This document shows, one piece after another, positions 8,014 through 16,117 of a DNA stretch of 64,000 bases. The stretch is taken from the NCBI RefSeq assembly GCF_002305875.1, contig NZ_CP022098.1, positions 9,734,001-9,798,000 of the forward strand. The letters are read 5' to 3'. The translations under genes and the position numbers were made by a program. The notes beneath the pieces are model-generated. The model was not told the DNA's origin, made no database searches, and saw nothing but the letters and a program-made list of their open reading frames with translations. Each line of letters starts with the position of its first letter. Position 1 is the first letter of the stretch. The DNA is from Cystobacter fuscus. Lineage in GTDB: Bacteria > Myxococcota > Myxococcia > Myxococcales > Myxococcaceae.

Positions 8014-9119
8014 GCCGCTGGCTCGTCGCCCCGCAGGAGTTCAAGGGCACCCTCACGGCCACCGAGGCGGCCACCGCCCTCGCCGAGGGGCTGCGCCAGG
8101 GCGCGCCCGGGGTGGAGCTGGACGTGGCGCCGCTCGCGGATGGAGGGCCCGGCACCGTGGACGCGCTCCTCACCGGCGTGGGCGGCGAGCGAGTGAGCCG
8201 CACCGTCACCGGACCCCTCGGCCAGCCCGTGCGGGCCACCTATGGCCTGCTGGACGGGGGACGCACCGCCGTCATCGAGATGGCCGCCGCCTCGGGCCTG
8301 TCGCTGCTCGCCGCCGGGGAGCGGGACGCGCGGCGCGCCTCCACCACGGGGACGGGCGAGTTGATGCGGGACGCACTGGAGCGGGGCTGCCAGCGGCTCA
8401 TCCTCGGCCTCGGGGGAAGCGCCACCACCGATGGAGGCAGCGGAGCACTCACGGCGCTCGGCTGGCGCTTCCTCGACGCGAGTGACGTTCCCCTCCCCCT
8501 GGGAGGCGCGGCGCTCCAACGGCTCGCCCGCGTGGACGCGAGCGGCGCCCATCCCCGGCTCGCCGAGGTGGAGTTGCTCGTGGCCACGGACGTCACCTCG
8601 CCGCTGCTGGGATCGGATGGGGCCGCGCGCCTCTTCGGCCCCCAGAAGGGAGCGGACGCGGCGGCCGTGGAGGAGCTGGAAGCGGCCCTGGCCCGTTTCG
8701 CCGAGGTCCTCTCGCCCGGCCTCGCCCAGACACCGGGTGGCGGCGCGGCGGGAGGGTTCGGCTATGGCCTGGTGGCGCTGGCGCGGGGGAGGATCGTCTC
8801 CGGGTACACGCTGGTGGCCCGGACGCTGCGGTTGTCCGAGCGGCTCGCCGCCGCGCGAGCCGTGCTCACCGGGGAGGGCCGCTTCGACCGGCAGACGGCG
8901 CTCGGCAAGGGCCCGGGAGCCCTGGCGAAGGAGGCCCGGGCGCTCGGCCGGCACACGGTGATGTTCGCGGGCCAGGTCACTCCGGACGCGAGCGCGGAGG
9001 GCTCTCCGTTCGACGAGGTCATCGACCTCTCCGCGAGCAAGGACTCCGAGACCTCCGCCGCCGAGTCCCTGCGCCAGGCCGGCGCGAGATGGGCCGCCCA
9101 CAACCTTCAGGGGGTGTAG
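8010..9119 (+). CDS. glxK: Glycerate kinase, GlxK/GarK type
   Basis: A 369-residue protein of the glycerate kinase type 1 family, which phosphorylates D-glycerate with ATP to feed glyoxylate and serine catabolites into glycolysis. Family hallmarks are the N-terminal APQEFKGTLTA, PLADGGPGTVDAL, the glycine-rich LGLGGSATTDGGSG, GGGAAGGFGYG and the C-terminal VLTGEGRFDRQTALGKGP. The length matches the family (about 370-380). The start overlaps the YkgJ stop by 4 bp with GAGGAG upstream. Its 3' end overlaps the convergent lipoprotein gene by 13 bp. Confidence 0.93.
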   Translation: MSRWLVAPQEFKGTLTATEAATALAEGLRQGAPGVELDVAPLADGGPGTVDALLTGVGGERVSRTVTGPLGQPVRATYGLLDGGRTAVIEMAAASGLSLLAAGERDARRASTTGTGELMRDALERGCQRLILGLGGSATTDGGSGALTALGWRFLDASDVPLPLGGAALQRLARVDASGAHPRLAEVELLVATDVTSPLLGSDGAARLFGPQKGADAAAVEELEAALARFAEVLSPGLAQTPGGGAAGGFGYGLVALARGRIVSGYTLVARTLRLSERLAAARAVLTGEGRFDRQTALGKGPGALAKEARALGRHTVMFAGQVTPDASAEGSPFDEVIDLSASKDSETSAAESLRQAGARWAAHNLQGV

Positions 9120-10021
9120 CGCACCGTCCGCGAAATCCAGGACGAGCCGCCGCGGCCATCGCGCACCACCACCCAGAAGCGAACCTCCTGGGCCTGGGCG
9201 TCTCGCGGCGGCTGCCACTCCACGCGGTGCCGACCCTCGCCGCCGCCCGGATCCGCGCCCCCCGTTTCGTTGGGAGAGATGGCCCCCAGCGTGGTGTGCC
9301 ACGAGAGCTGCCAGGACTCGATCAGGGGCACCGGCTTCAGCTCGAACGAGCGCACCACATAGGCCTCCTCCAGGGCGGAGAAGTCCGGCGCCTCGAGCCG
9401 GAAGGGACCCGGTCCGGACAGCTCGCGTGGCACGTCCGCCACCCAGGGCTCGTCCTCCAACAGCGGATCCGGCAGCAGCGGCTGCACGTTGGGCTTCATC
9501 TCCGGGAAGAACGGGCAGTCGTACACCATCAACTTGCTGGCGAAGATGCGCTCGTCCCCGCCGCGCACCTCGAGCACCAGGGGCAGCCGCACACCGCCCA
9601 ATCCCTTGTACGTGTCTTCCTCGAGCACCCGCTGGACCAGGGGCGTGCCGTCCGGAAGGGTGGCCGCGCCCGGGCCTGGAAACAGGGTCAATCGCAGCTC
9701 ACCGCCCCGGGTGACTCCGCGCTTGAGCTCCACCCGATCCTCCTCGCAGGTGTCATCGTTTTGCGAGGAGCAGGCGGCGAGGACGTATTCCAGCTCGCGG
9801 CCGTCACCCACCGGGTCGGGGATGAGCGCGCTGAGCTGCACCGGACGCGCGAACGTGGCGGCGAGCACCGTCGGGTCCGTGGAGCAGATGGGAGAGTAGA
9901 GCTCGGGCGGCTCCATCTGGATCCCGAGCACGCGCAGATCCTTCACGCTCGAGGGAACGTCCTGCTCCTCGAGACAGGCGGAGCAGAGCAACAAGCCCAG
10001 GAGGGCGAACAGGTGGCGCAT
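9107..10021 (-). CDS. Outer-membrane lipoprotein paired with a TonB-dependent receptor
   Basis: A 304-residue lipoprotein precursor: hydrophobic signal with lipobox LLCSAC and acylated Cys16. The mature part is predicted beta-rich with paired Cys (AACSSQNDDTCEED) and a C-terminal Ig-like or fibronectin-like region (WQPPRDAQAQEVRFWVVVRDGRGG). No named family was recognised. It lies 3 bp after the TonB-dependent receptor gene in the same orientation, so the two are very probably one operon and the lipoprotein may be the surface partner for substrate capture, as in SusC/SusD-like pairs (inference). Confidence 0.75.
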   Translation of the reverse strand: MRHLFALLGLLLCSACLEEQDVPSSVKDLRVLGIQMEPPELYSPICSTDPTVLAATFARPVQLSALIPDPVGDGRELEYVLAACSSQNDDTCEEDRVELKRGVTRGGELRLTLFPGPGAATLPDGTPLVQRVLEEDTYKGLGGVRLPLVLEVRGGDERIFASKLMVYDCPFFPEMKPNVQPLLPDPLLEDEPWVADVPRELSGPGPFRLEAPDFSALEEAYVVRSFELKPVPLIESWQLSWHTTLGAISPNETGGADPGGGEGRHRVEWQPPRDAQAQEVRFWVVVRDGRGGSSWISRTVRYTP

Positions 10022-10024
10022 GAC

Positions 10025-12685
10025 TCAGAAGCTCCCCTTGACGCCGATGACCGGGAGGATCGGGATGCCAGGCACCTCGAACTGCTCCCGGTAGCGGTAG
10101 TCGTAGAAGGTCGCCTCCACGTTGGAGGCGTTGTAGACATTCTGCACATCGATGTAGGCGTTGAGTGTCCAGCGCTGGAAGACCCAATTCTTGTCCAACC
10201 GCAGATCGAGCTGTTGGAAGGGCTTGAAGCGCGCGGAGTCCGTCTCCCCATAGGAGCCGTAGTAGCGATTGCGGTCCACGTCGTAGCGGTCGAACAGGTG
10301 CTGCAGCGGCGTGGTGGGCCGGCCGGTGACGTAGCGCATGCGCGCGCCCAGCTCGAGGCCCCACCACGGCAGCCGGTAGCTGGCCACCGCCGTGAGGATG
10401 TGCGTCTGATCGAAGGTGGTCAGCCAGTACGGATCATCTCCCCCCGCGCGCCGCTGCTCGGAGCGGTTGAGGGTGTAGGCCAGCCAGCCGAAGAAGTCGC
10501 GCGTCACGGCGTGCCGCAACAACACCTCCATGCCGTACGCGCGCCCGAGCCCCTGGTTGGAATAGGGGTAGCGGGTGAGCGAACCATCCTCGTTCTGCAC
10601 CGTGTTGCCCGGCGAGACGACCAGATCGTAGCGCCGGTTGAAATAACCCGTGACGTCTATGCTGATGAGGTCGGTGATCTGCTGCTCCACGCCCAGGCTC
10701 GTCTGGAAGGCCCGCTCGTGCAGCAGGTTGGGATTGCCCAGCGGCGCGGGATCCAGGTTGAAGGCCTCGGGCGGCTGGCTGTACAGGCCCACGCTGCCCT
10801 TGAGGGCCGTCTTCTCCGTGGGCTGGAAGCGCACCCACAGCCGGGGATCGAACGCGGAGCGGCTCTGCCCGTAGACGCGCGCGGCGGAGGCGCGCAGCCC
10901 GGGCGTCAGCGTCACCGGACCCGCCTTGACGTCCAGCTCCGCGTAGAGCGCGCCATCGAAGGAATTGGCCGTGCGCTTGAGGGGCTGCGGCTCCGAGCGC
11001 GGCTCGGCACCGGGAAAGGGGGGGAACTGGATGCCGCCGATGACGGGGATCTGCCCCTCGCCCACCAGGTGCTCGAACAGCACGTCCGCACCGGCCCGCG
11101 CGGTGAGCCACGGTGTCACCTCCAGCGCCAGGTCCTCGCGCAATCCGAGCGACCAGACGTTCGCGTCGAGGAAGATCTCGCCGAAGGCGAACCTGCCCAG
11201 GTCGTACCCCGCGAACGGGGTGAGCACGGAGGAGAAGTTGCCCTTGCGGTACGTCCAGTCGCCCTTGAGCCGGTGGAAGAGCGTGCGCGTGTCCACGGTG
11301 ATGTCGCGGTTGCGGCCACCGCCCGTGGCCACCACCGTCAGCAGGTCATCCGAGCCAAACGCCATCACATAGCCCGAGTGGCGTCCCCCCTCTCCGGGCT
11401 CGCTCCCGCGCTTGGCGCCGAAGTCCATGCGCACCTGGTAGTCCCAGTAGCGCGGCAGCACGAGCAGCGAGCCGCCCTGGGGATCCTTGGGCAACACGAG
11501 CGGCAGGAGCGCGTCCACATAGGAGCGCCGCGCCGCGCCGGAGATGGAGATGCCCTCGGTGATGGGAGACTCCAGGAAGAAGCCCGAGTCCAGCAGGTCC
11601 ACCTTCACCGAGCCGTGCAGCGTGTCGGTGGAGCCCTTGCGCGTGGCCACGTCCACCGCGCCGCCCACCGCCCGGCCGTAGCGCGCGCCGAAGCCGCCCG
11701 GGTAGAAGTCGATCCGATCGATGAACTCGGAGTTGAGCACCGAGGGTCCACCACCCAGGTGGAAGAGGATGGGCACCTCGACGCCATCGAAGAAGGTGAG
11801 CGTCTGATCCGGCGCCGCGCCGCGCACCAGGAGCTGGCCGAGGCCGAACGGGGTACGCGCCACGCCCGGCAGGTTCTGGATGACACGGATGGGGTCTCCG
11901 AAGCTGCCCGGCACCTTCTGCAACTCCTGGCGCTCCAGGGTGCGGCGCACCACTTCCTTCTTCTCGCGCGCGCCGCGTACCACCGTCTCGAAGCCCGGCG
12001 CCTTGGGCATCAGGTAGAAGATGACCTCCGTCGTCTCCGAGGGGGCGAGCGTCTCCTTGGTGGTGAAGAGGTGGTACTCGCTGGCCACCACGCGCACGTC
12101 ACACTCGCCGGGGGCGACCTTGAGGGTGAAGCGACCCTCGGCGTCCGACATGGCCTCGGGCGCCTCCGGGTCGTCCCCACAGCGCACCGTGGCCCCCTCC
12201 ACGCGCGTCCGGCTGCCCCGGGCCAGCAATTGCCCCGTGAGGGTCGCCTCGGGAGGAGGAGGCGGCGGCGCGGACTCCTCCACCTTGGGCGGCTGGAGGA
12301 CGAAGTTGTAGACGTACTGCACCTGGATGGGGGCGGGCACCCCGTCCACCTCGGCCGGGGAGAACTGGAACTGGCGCACCGCCTCGAGCGCCGCCTCGTC
12401 GAAACCATCCCCCACGGGGCGGGTGACCTGCGCGTCGGACACGGCGCCCTGCGCGTCGATGGTGATGACCATCTCCACCGAGGCCATATTGCCGGCCGCG
12501 GCGGCCTCGGACGGGTAGACGGCCTCCACGGAGCGGACGAGCTCGGGAGGCTTCGTGAGCACGGGCGTGTGAACGCCCGCGTCCACCTCCTCGCGGCGAG
12601 CCCCGTCATAGGCTTGCGCCTGAACGGTGGTAGACAACAGGAGGACGGCGAGCAGCGACCAGGGAGCGAAGCGAGAAGAGGTCAC
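10025..12685 (-). CDS. TonB-dependent receptor with N-terminal TonB-like domain
   Basis: About 886 residues. A signal peptide (cleaved after VQAQA, about residue 25) is followed at about 50-130 by a TonB C-terminal-type domain (VEMVITIDAQGAVSDAQV, FDEAALEAVRQFQFSPAE), a Pro-rich linker, a carboxypeptidase-regulatory-like beta domain (about 150-225), a plug domain (PGSFGDPIRVIQNLPGV, LLVRGAAPDQTLTFFDGV, GGFGARYGRAVGG) and a C-terminal 22-strand barrel of about 500 residues. It should import a substrate across the outer membrane; the ligand is unknown. The GTG at 12685 starts at the signal peptide, although no good ribosome site is visible. It heads an operon with the lipoprotein gene. Confidence 0.88.
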   Translation of the reverse strand: MTSSRFAPWSLLAVLLLSTTVQAQAYDGARREEVDAGVHTPVLTKPPELVRSVEAVYPSEAAAAGNMASVEMVITIDAQGAVSDAQVTRPVGDGFDEAALEAVRQFQFSPAEVDGVPAPIQVQYVYNFVLQPPKVEESAPPPPPPEATLTGQLLARGSRTRVEGATVRCGDDPEAPEAMSDAEGRFTLKVAPGECDVRVVASEYHLFTTKETLAPSETTEVIFYLMPKAPGFETVVRGAREKKEVVRRTLERQELQKVPGSFGDPIRVIQNLPGVARTPFGLGQLLVRGAAPDQTLTFFDGVEVPILFHLGGGPSVLNSEFIDRIDFYPGGFGARYGRAVGGAVDVATRKGSTDTLHGSVKVDLLDSGFFLESPITEGISISGAARRSYVDALLPLVLPKDPQGGSLLVLPRYWDYQVRMDFGAKRGSEPGEGGRHSGYVMAFGSDDLLTVVATGGGRNRDITVDTRTLFHRLKGDWTYRKGNFSSVLTPFAGYDLGRFAFGEIFLDANVWSLGLREDLALEVTPWLTARAGADVLFEHLVGEGQIPVIGGIQFPPFPGAEPRSEPQPLKRTANSFDGALYAELDVKAGPVTLTPGLRASAARVYGQSRSAFDPRLWVRFQPTEKTALKGSVGLYSQPPEAFNLDPAPLGNPNLLHERAFQTSLGVEQQITDLISIDVTGYFNRRYDLVVSPGNTVQNEDGSLTRYPYSNQGLGRAYGMEVLLRHAVTRDFFGWLAYTLNRSEQRRAGGDDPYWLTTFDQTHILTAVASYRLPWWGLELGARMRYVTGRPTTPLQHLFDRYDVDRNRYYGSYGETDSARFKPFQQLDLRLDKNWVFQRWTLNAYIDVQNVYNASNVEATFYDYRYREQFEVPGIPILPVIGVKGSF

Positions 12686-12729
12686 GGGGGGCGCATTTAA
12701 TGAGGAGACCCCCCCAGTGAACAGCGATT

Positions 12730-13536
12730 CTATTGAAACACGCCCCCGCGTGGCCGCCAGAGCACATAACCGTGCTCGAGCAGCCAGGCCCGCGTGTCGA
12801 GGCCCTCGATGCGCTCGGCCAGACCCAGGACGGACTGGCGGAAGGCGTCCGGGGGCGACAGGGGGCCCGCCGCGCGCGCTTGCTCCCAGGCCTCCGTCCA
12901 CCGCGCGAAGAAGGCGTGGATGGGCTCTCCGGGCTTCACCCGGCGGCGGAAGTCCCGGGGCAGCCAGTCCCGGAAGAGCACGGGGGCGAAGCCGCGGCTG
13001 AAGTCGGTGTGGAACAGCAGGGCCTCGCGCGACAGCCCCCCGGGCACGCGCCGCAGCAGGTGCGCGACCAGCACCGCGCCGGACGTGTCCGTGCTGCCCT
13101 CGACGAGCAGCCCGCCCTCGAGCAGCGCTCCTCCCAGGGTGTGGTGGATGCCGGGGACGTCCTCGGGACGGTAGCCGCGCAGCAGGTTCATGGCGCGGAT
13201 GAGGCGCACCGTCTCACCGGGCCGCAGGGGCAGGGAGAAACCGCCCTGCCGGAAGTCGGTGAGGGCGTCCACGTGCGCCTGGGCGGCGGCCACGCGGTGG
13301 GCATCCAACTCCACGCCCACCACGGGGAGCTCCGGGTGGACATCCCGGAAGGCACGGGCGCTGTCGAGCGTGGTCCACGGGTGCTCGCCAAAGCCCACGT
13401 CCACGAAGGCGGCATGGGCCCAGGCGTCCTCCCGGCGGGTGAGCAACGCGCGCTCCTCGTGGAGCAGGTACGCGTCGAGCCCCTGGAGGCGCCCGGGGGA
13501 GGTGCGTCCTCGTGTCTTGCGGTCCGGGGAGGTCAT
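12730..13536 (-). CDS. SAM-dependent methyltransferase-like protein
   Basis: A 268-residue soluble protein with a class I methyltransferase-like Rossmann core: motif I-like VDVGFGEHPWTTLDSA, the acidic end of beta-2 at VVGVELDAHRVAAAQAH, and motif III-like RAMNLLRGYRPEDV. The C-terminal half (GALLEGGLLVEGSTD, LLFHTDFSRGFAPVLFRDWLP) continues the fold. The substrate is unknown. The start ATG overlaps the region upstream of the divergent AraC-type regulator gene. It ends 44 bp upstream of the TonB receptor start and could be its first operon partner. Confidence 0.7.
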   Translation of the reverse strand: MTSPDRKTRGRTSPGRLQGLDAYLLHEERALLTRREDAWAHAAFVDVGFGEHPWTTLDSARAFRDVHPELPVVGVELDAHRVAAAQAHVDALTDFRQGGFSLPLRPGETVRLIRAMNLLRGYRPEDVPGIHHTLGGALLEGGLLVEGSTDTSGAVLVAHLLRRVPGGLSREALLFHTDFSRGFAPVLFRDWLPRDFRRRVKPGEPIHAFFARWTEAWEQARAAGPLSPPDAFRQSVLGLAERIEGLDTRAWLLEHGYVLWRPRGGVFQ

Positions 13537-13564
13537 GAACCAGACCGGGAACTATACTTCGGCC

Positions 13565-14323
13565 ATGCCCGCCACGACCGTCCTCGATCCGCGGATGGAG
13601 CAGATGTCCGCCCCCGCCTCGCTCGGGCACCGGGTGGAGTGCCTGCGGTGGGTTCCCCCGGAGCACGCCTTCACCTGGGAGCACGAGGTCGTCGCCGACG
13701 CCAACGTGGACCTGCTGCTGGAGCTGACGCCCGAGCGATGCCGGGCCGTCCTGTATGGCCCGGTGACCCGGCCCCTGCACGTGGCGACGCACGCGGGCCG
13801 GGGCTACCTGATGGTGCACTTCCACCCAGGTGCCATGCCCCGGCTCGTGGACGCCAGCCCCGCCGAGCTGGTCAACGAGGCGGTGGAGTTGCGGCATGTC
13901 GGTGGATTGTCCCTCGATGCGCTCGGCGAGCGCCTGCTGTCCGCGGGCGCTCTGGGACCCATGTGTGAAGTGCTCACGCCCCTGCTGGAACGGACCGCCT
14001 GCCCCTCCGGAGACAGCTTCGACCGGGTGCTGCGCCAACTGCTCTCCCGGCCGGAGACTCCACGCCCGGGCGACCTGGCGAAGGCCCTGCACCTCAGCCC
14101 ACGCACCCTGCAACGCGCCTTCAAGGAGCGCGTGGGCTTCTCTCCGGGGACCTACACGCGCATCACGCGGCTCCAGCACGCGCTCGGCCTGCTGCGAACG
14201 AGCGAGGGCGGCTCGCTCTCGGACGTGGCGTACCGCTGTGGCTACGCGGACCATGCGCACATGACGCGGGAGTTCCGGGAGCTGACGGGCCGCCCTCCGA
14301 GCGCGTTCCGCCTTCCGGGCTGA
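13565..14323 (+). CDS. AraC-family transcriptional regulator
   Basis: A 252-residue protein. The N-terminal about 150 residues form a sensor domain of the type often labelled DUF6597 (recalled, not searched). The C-terminal about 90 residues are a canonical double helix-turn-helix of the AraC/XylS family: LAKALHLSPRTLQRAFKERV, then LSDVAYRCGYADHAHMTREF and the usual TGRPPSAFR end. The ATG at 13565 is preferred: a TATACT box ends 7 nt before it, suggesting a leaderless transcript; an in-frame ATG at 13535 would overlap the divergent methyltransferase start. It may regulate that methyltransferase or the C45 peptidase gene 64 bp downstream. Confidence 0.85.
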   Translation: MPATTVLDPRMEQMSAPASLGHRVECLRWVPPEHAFTWEHEVVADANVDLLLELTPERCRAVLYGPVTRPLHVATHAGRGYLMVHFHPGAMPRLVDASPAELVNEAVELRHVGGLSLDALGERLLSAGALGPMCEVLTPLLERTACPSGDSFDRVLRQLLSRPETPRPGDLAKALHLSPRTLQRAFKERVGFSPGTYTRITRLQHALGLLRTSEGGSLSDVAYRCGYADHAHMTREFRELTGRPPSAFRLPG

Positions 14324-14387
14324 AGCGGCGCACACGTGTCGCATTCGTTCAAGCGCGGGCGGGGCCGCCCTCCGTAGCGTGTACGCC

Positions 14388-15455
14388 ATGACGACACAGC
14401 CACTACGAGTCATCGAGTGCCAGGGAACCCCCCGTCGGATTGGCCAGCAGTGGGGAGAGGCCTGCCGGGAGAGCCTGCGCGCCTCGGCCGAGACCTTCTT
14501 CTTCGCCCTGTCCCAGGGTCCCTCGCGCACCTCGCGACAGGACGCGGTGCGGATGGCGCTGCAATTGGAGGCCAACGTGCGCGCCTTCGAGCCGGAGGCG
14601 CTGGAGCTCATCCGGGGCCAGGCCGAGGGTGCCGGGCTCCCCTATGAGGAAGCCTTCGCGCTCCAGTGCATGCTGGAGCTGGCCGTGCACTGCTCACAGC
14701 TCGGAGGCATGTGCACCTCGGTGGCGCTCACGGGCGAGGCGACCGCGGATGGACAGGCACTCCTCGGACAGACGATCGACTGGAGTCCGGACGCCCGGGT
14801 GGATCTGCTGCGCATCCGCCATGAGGACGGACGCGAGCAACTGTCGCTGTGCCTGTCTGGCTCGCCCTACTACCACCTCAACAGCGACGGGGTGGGCAAC
14901 TGCGCCAACCTCACGCTGGTGGCACCCCGGCCCTGCCCTTCCCTGCTGCCCCTGTCCGTGTACATCCCCCGGGCGATGCGCCAGCCGAGCCTCTCGGCGG
15001 CGATGGAGGTGCTCGTCTCGGCGGCGAGAGGCATTGGCTACTACCACCTGGCGGATGCCCAGGGGCGCGTGGTGGGCATCGAGAGCACGTACGACGACCA
15101 CGTCCTGCTGCGGCCCGAACGGGGAGTCATCGTCCACGCCAATCACTACCAGTCCGAGCGCTTCCGGGAGCAGGACTTCACGCACCTGGTGTCGCCGTGC
15201 ACGTTCGGACGAAAGGCACGCATCGAGGAGTTGGTGGCCCAGGAGCATGGCCGCCATACGCCGGACTCGGTGATGCGGATGCTCGCGGACCACGGCACGC
15301 CCGGGGGCCGGCTGTGCCTGCATGACTCGCCGCCCGCGGCCAACGCGATGCCGCTGGAGACAAAGGCCACGGTGGTGATGGCCCCCGCGCGCCGCACGAT
15401 GTGGGTGGCGGCGGGGCCCGGGTGCCGCGAGCCGTTCACCGAGTTCCGTCTGTGA
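14388..15455 (+). CDS. C45 family autoproteolytic acyltransferase/hydrolase
   Basis: A 355-residue protein of the acyl-CoA:6-aminopenicillanic acid acyltransferase (peptidase C45, Ntn-hydrolase) superfamily. The expected nucleophile Cys109 sits in GGMCTSVAL; in this family the chain cleaves itself before the Cys to expose the catalytic N-terminus. Other family features are TIDWSPD, LNSDGVGNCANL and VHANHYQS. No signal peptide was seen, so it is probably cytoplasmic. Members hydrolyse or transfer acyl groups on small amides or peptides; the substrate is unknown. It lies directly after the AraC regulator on the same strand and is followed by two hairpins. Confidence 0.85.
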   Translation: MTTQPLRVIECQGTPRRIGQQWGEACRESLRASAETFFFALSQGPSRTSRQDAVRMALQLEANVRAFEPEALELIRGQAEGAGLPYEEAFALQCMLELAVHCSQLGGMCTSVALTGEATADGQALLGQTIDWSPDARVDLLRIRHEDGREQLSLCLSGSPYYHLNSDGVGNCANLTLVAPRPCPSLLPLSVYIPRAMRQPSLSAAMEVLVSAARGIGYYHLADAQGRVVGIESTYDDHVLLRPERGVIVHANHYQSERFREQDFTHLVSPCTFGRKARIEELVAQEHGRHTPDSVMRMLADHGTPGGRLCLHDSPPAANAMPLETKATVVMAPARRTMWVAAGPGCREPFTEFRL

Positions 15456-15537
15456 ATCGAGGCGAGCCTGGAGCCCCACTGTCAGATCGCTCGATTCACA
15501 CCTGAGCGCCTCTGGGGTACATAGACGCCCCCAGAGG
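15451..15537 (+). terminator. Two consecutive hairpins after the C45 gene
   Basis: TGTGAATCGAG (15451-15461) pairs perfectly with CTCGATTCACA (15490-15500); the first arm overlaps the stop codon of the C45 gene. A second hairpin follows: CCTCTGGGG (15509-15517) with CCCCAGAGG (15529-15537), a 9-bp stem with an 11-nt loop. There is no T-tract, so this is a terminator-like or mRNA-end structure rather than a classical intrinsic terminator. Confidence 0.45.
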
Positions 15538-15619
15538 GCTCCATGCAAACGCTCAACGACAGAAGCTTCCTCGGGGCCGTAACTCCGCCGCGTGAGTCAT
15601 CCTCTTCCGAGGTCCACAC

Positions 15620-15919
15620 ATGAGTCCCCAAGATTGGCGCCCCCAGTTGACGACGATCGATGAACCCATCGCCGAGGACCTTTGGTCCTATACCGCCAGC
15701 GATGGGAGCACGAGGAGGTCGAAAGTCCTCGTCGGACGCCCTCAACCTCTTCCCGGCGAGGAAGAGCGAGCCTGGTACTGTCCGATCTTCATCGAGGGCT
15801 ACCTTCCTGGAATCAAATGCGTCATGGGGGTCGGCCCAGTCGATGCGCTCATGAACGCAATGACCCTCGTGAGGCGATTCTTCGAGGAACACTCCGACGT
15901 CACCCCCCGCGCCGGGTAG
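15620..15919 (+). CDS. Small conserved hypothetical protein (DUF6968-like)
   Basis: A 99-residue cytoplasmic protein. The pattern of a short strand pair, then GRPQPLPGEEERAWYCPIFI and GVGPVDALMNAMTLVRRFF, resembles a small family of unknown function I recall as DUF6968; this was not searched. The start is supported by GAGG 7 nt upstream of the ATG. It sits alone between the C45 gene and the convergent metalloprotease gene, in a stretch of lower GC than its surroundings. Confidence 0.6.
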   Translation: MSPQDWRPQLTTIDEPIAEDLWSYTASDGSTRRSKVLVGRPQPLPGEEERAWYCPIFIEGYLPGIKCVMGVGPVDALMNAMTLVRRFFEEHSDVTPRAG

Positions 15920-16025
15920 ACAGAACTGCCTTGGGGCGGGCTCTGTCTGGTTTTAGACGATGGCTTGAGCCGCGCGCTCCAGCACGCGCGCCTCCCTCGA
16001 ACCCGCGCGGCGGAGTCTTCTAGCC

Positions 16026-16061
16026 CGCCGCGCGGAAACCGCGGAGCGCGGCGGGCTTGGA
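16026..16061. repeat. 36-bp direct repeat, copy A
   Basis: It matches 19424-19459 in the same orientation at 32 of 36 positions without gaps (12 identical, 7 mixed, 17 identical). On the minus strand it reads KPAALRGFRAAG then stop, echoing the C-terminal KPAALYRFRAA of nrtR. It also contains a perfect 12-bp stem (16022-16033 with 16046-16057) that may end transcription coming from the metalloprotease gene. Confidence 0.6.
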
Positions 16062-16117
16062 AGGATAGTCGCCCGGCTCACGCGAGAGGGGGCCATGGCG
16101 CTACCGGAAGCACCCGT

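Noticed and set aside
9089-12700. A 1,203-codon open frame antisense to the TonB receptor and lipoprotein genes.
   Set aside because: It is a mirror of strong coding sequence in GC-rich DNA (His/Arg/Ala/Gly-rich, no motifs); the opposite strand has clear domains.
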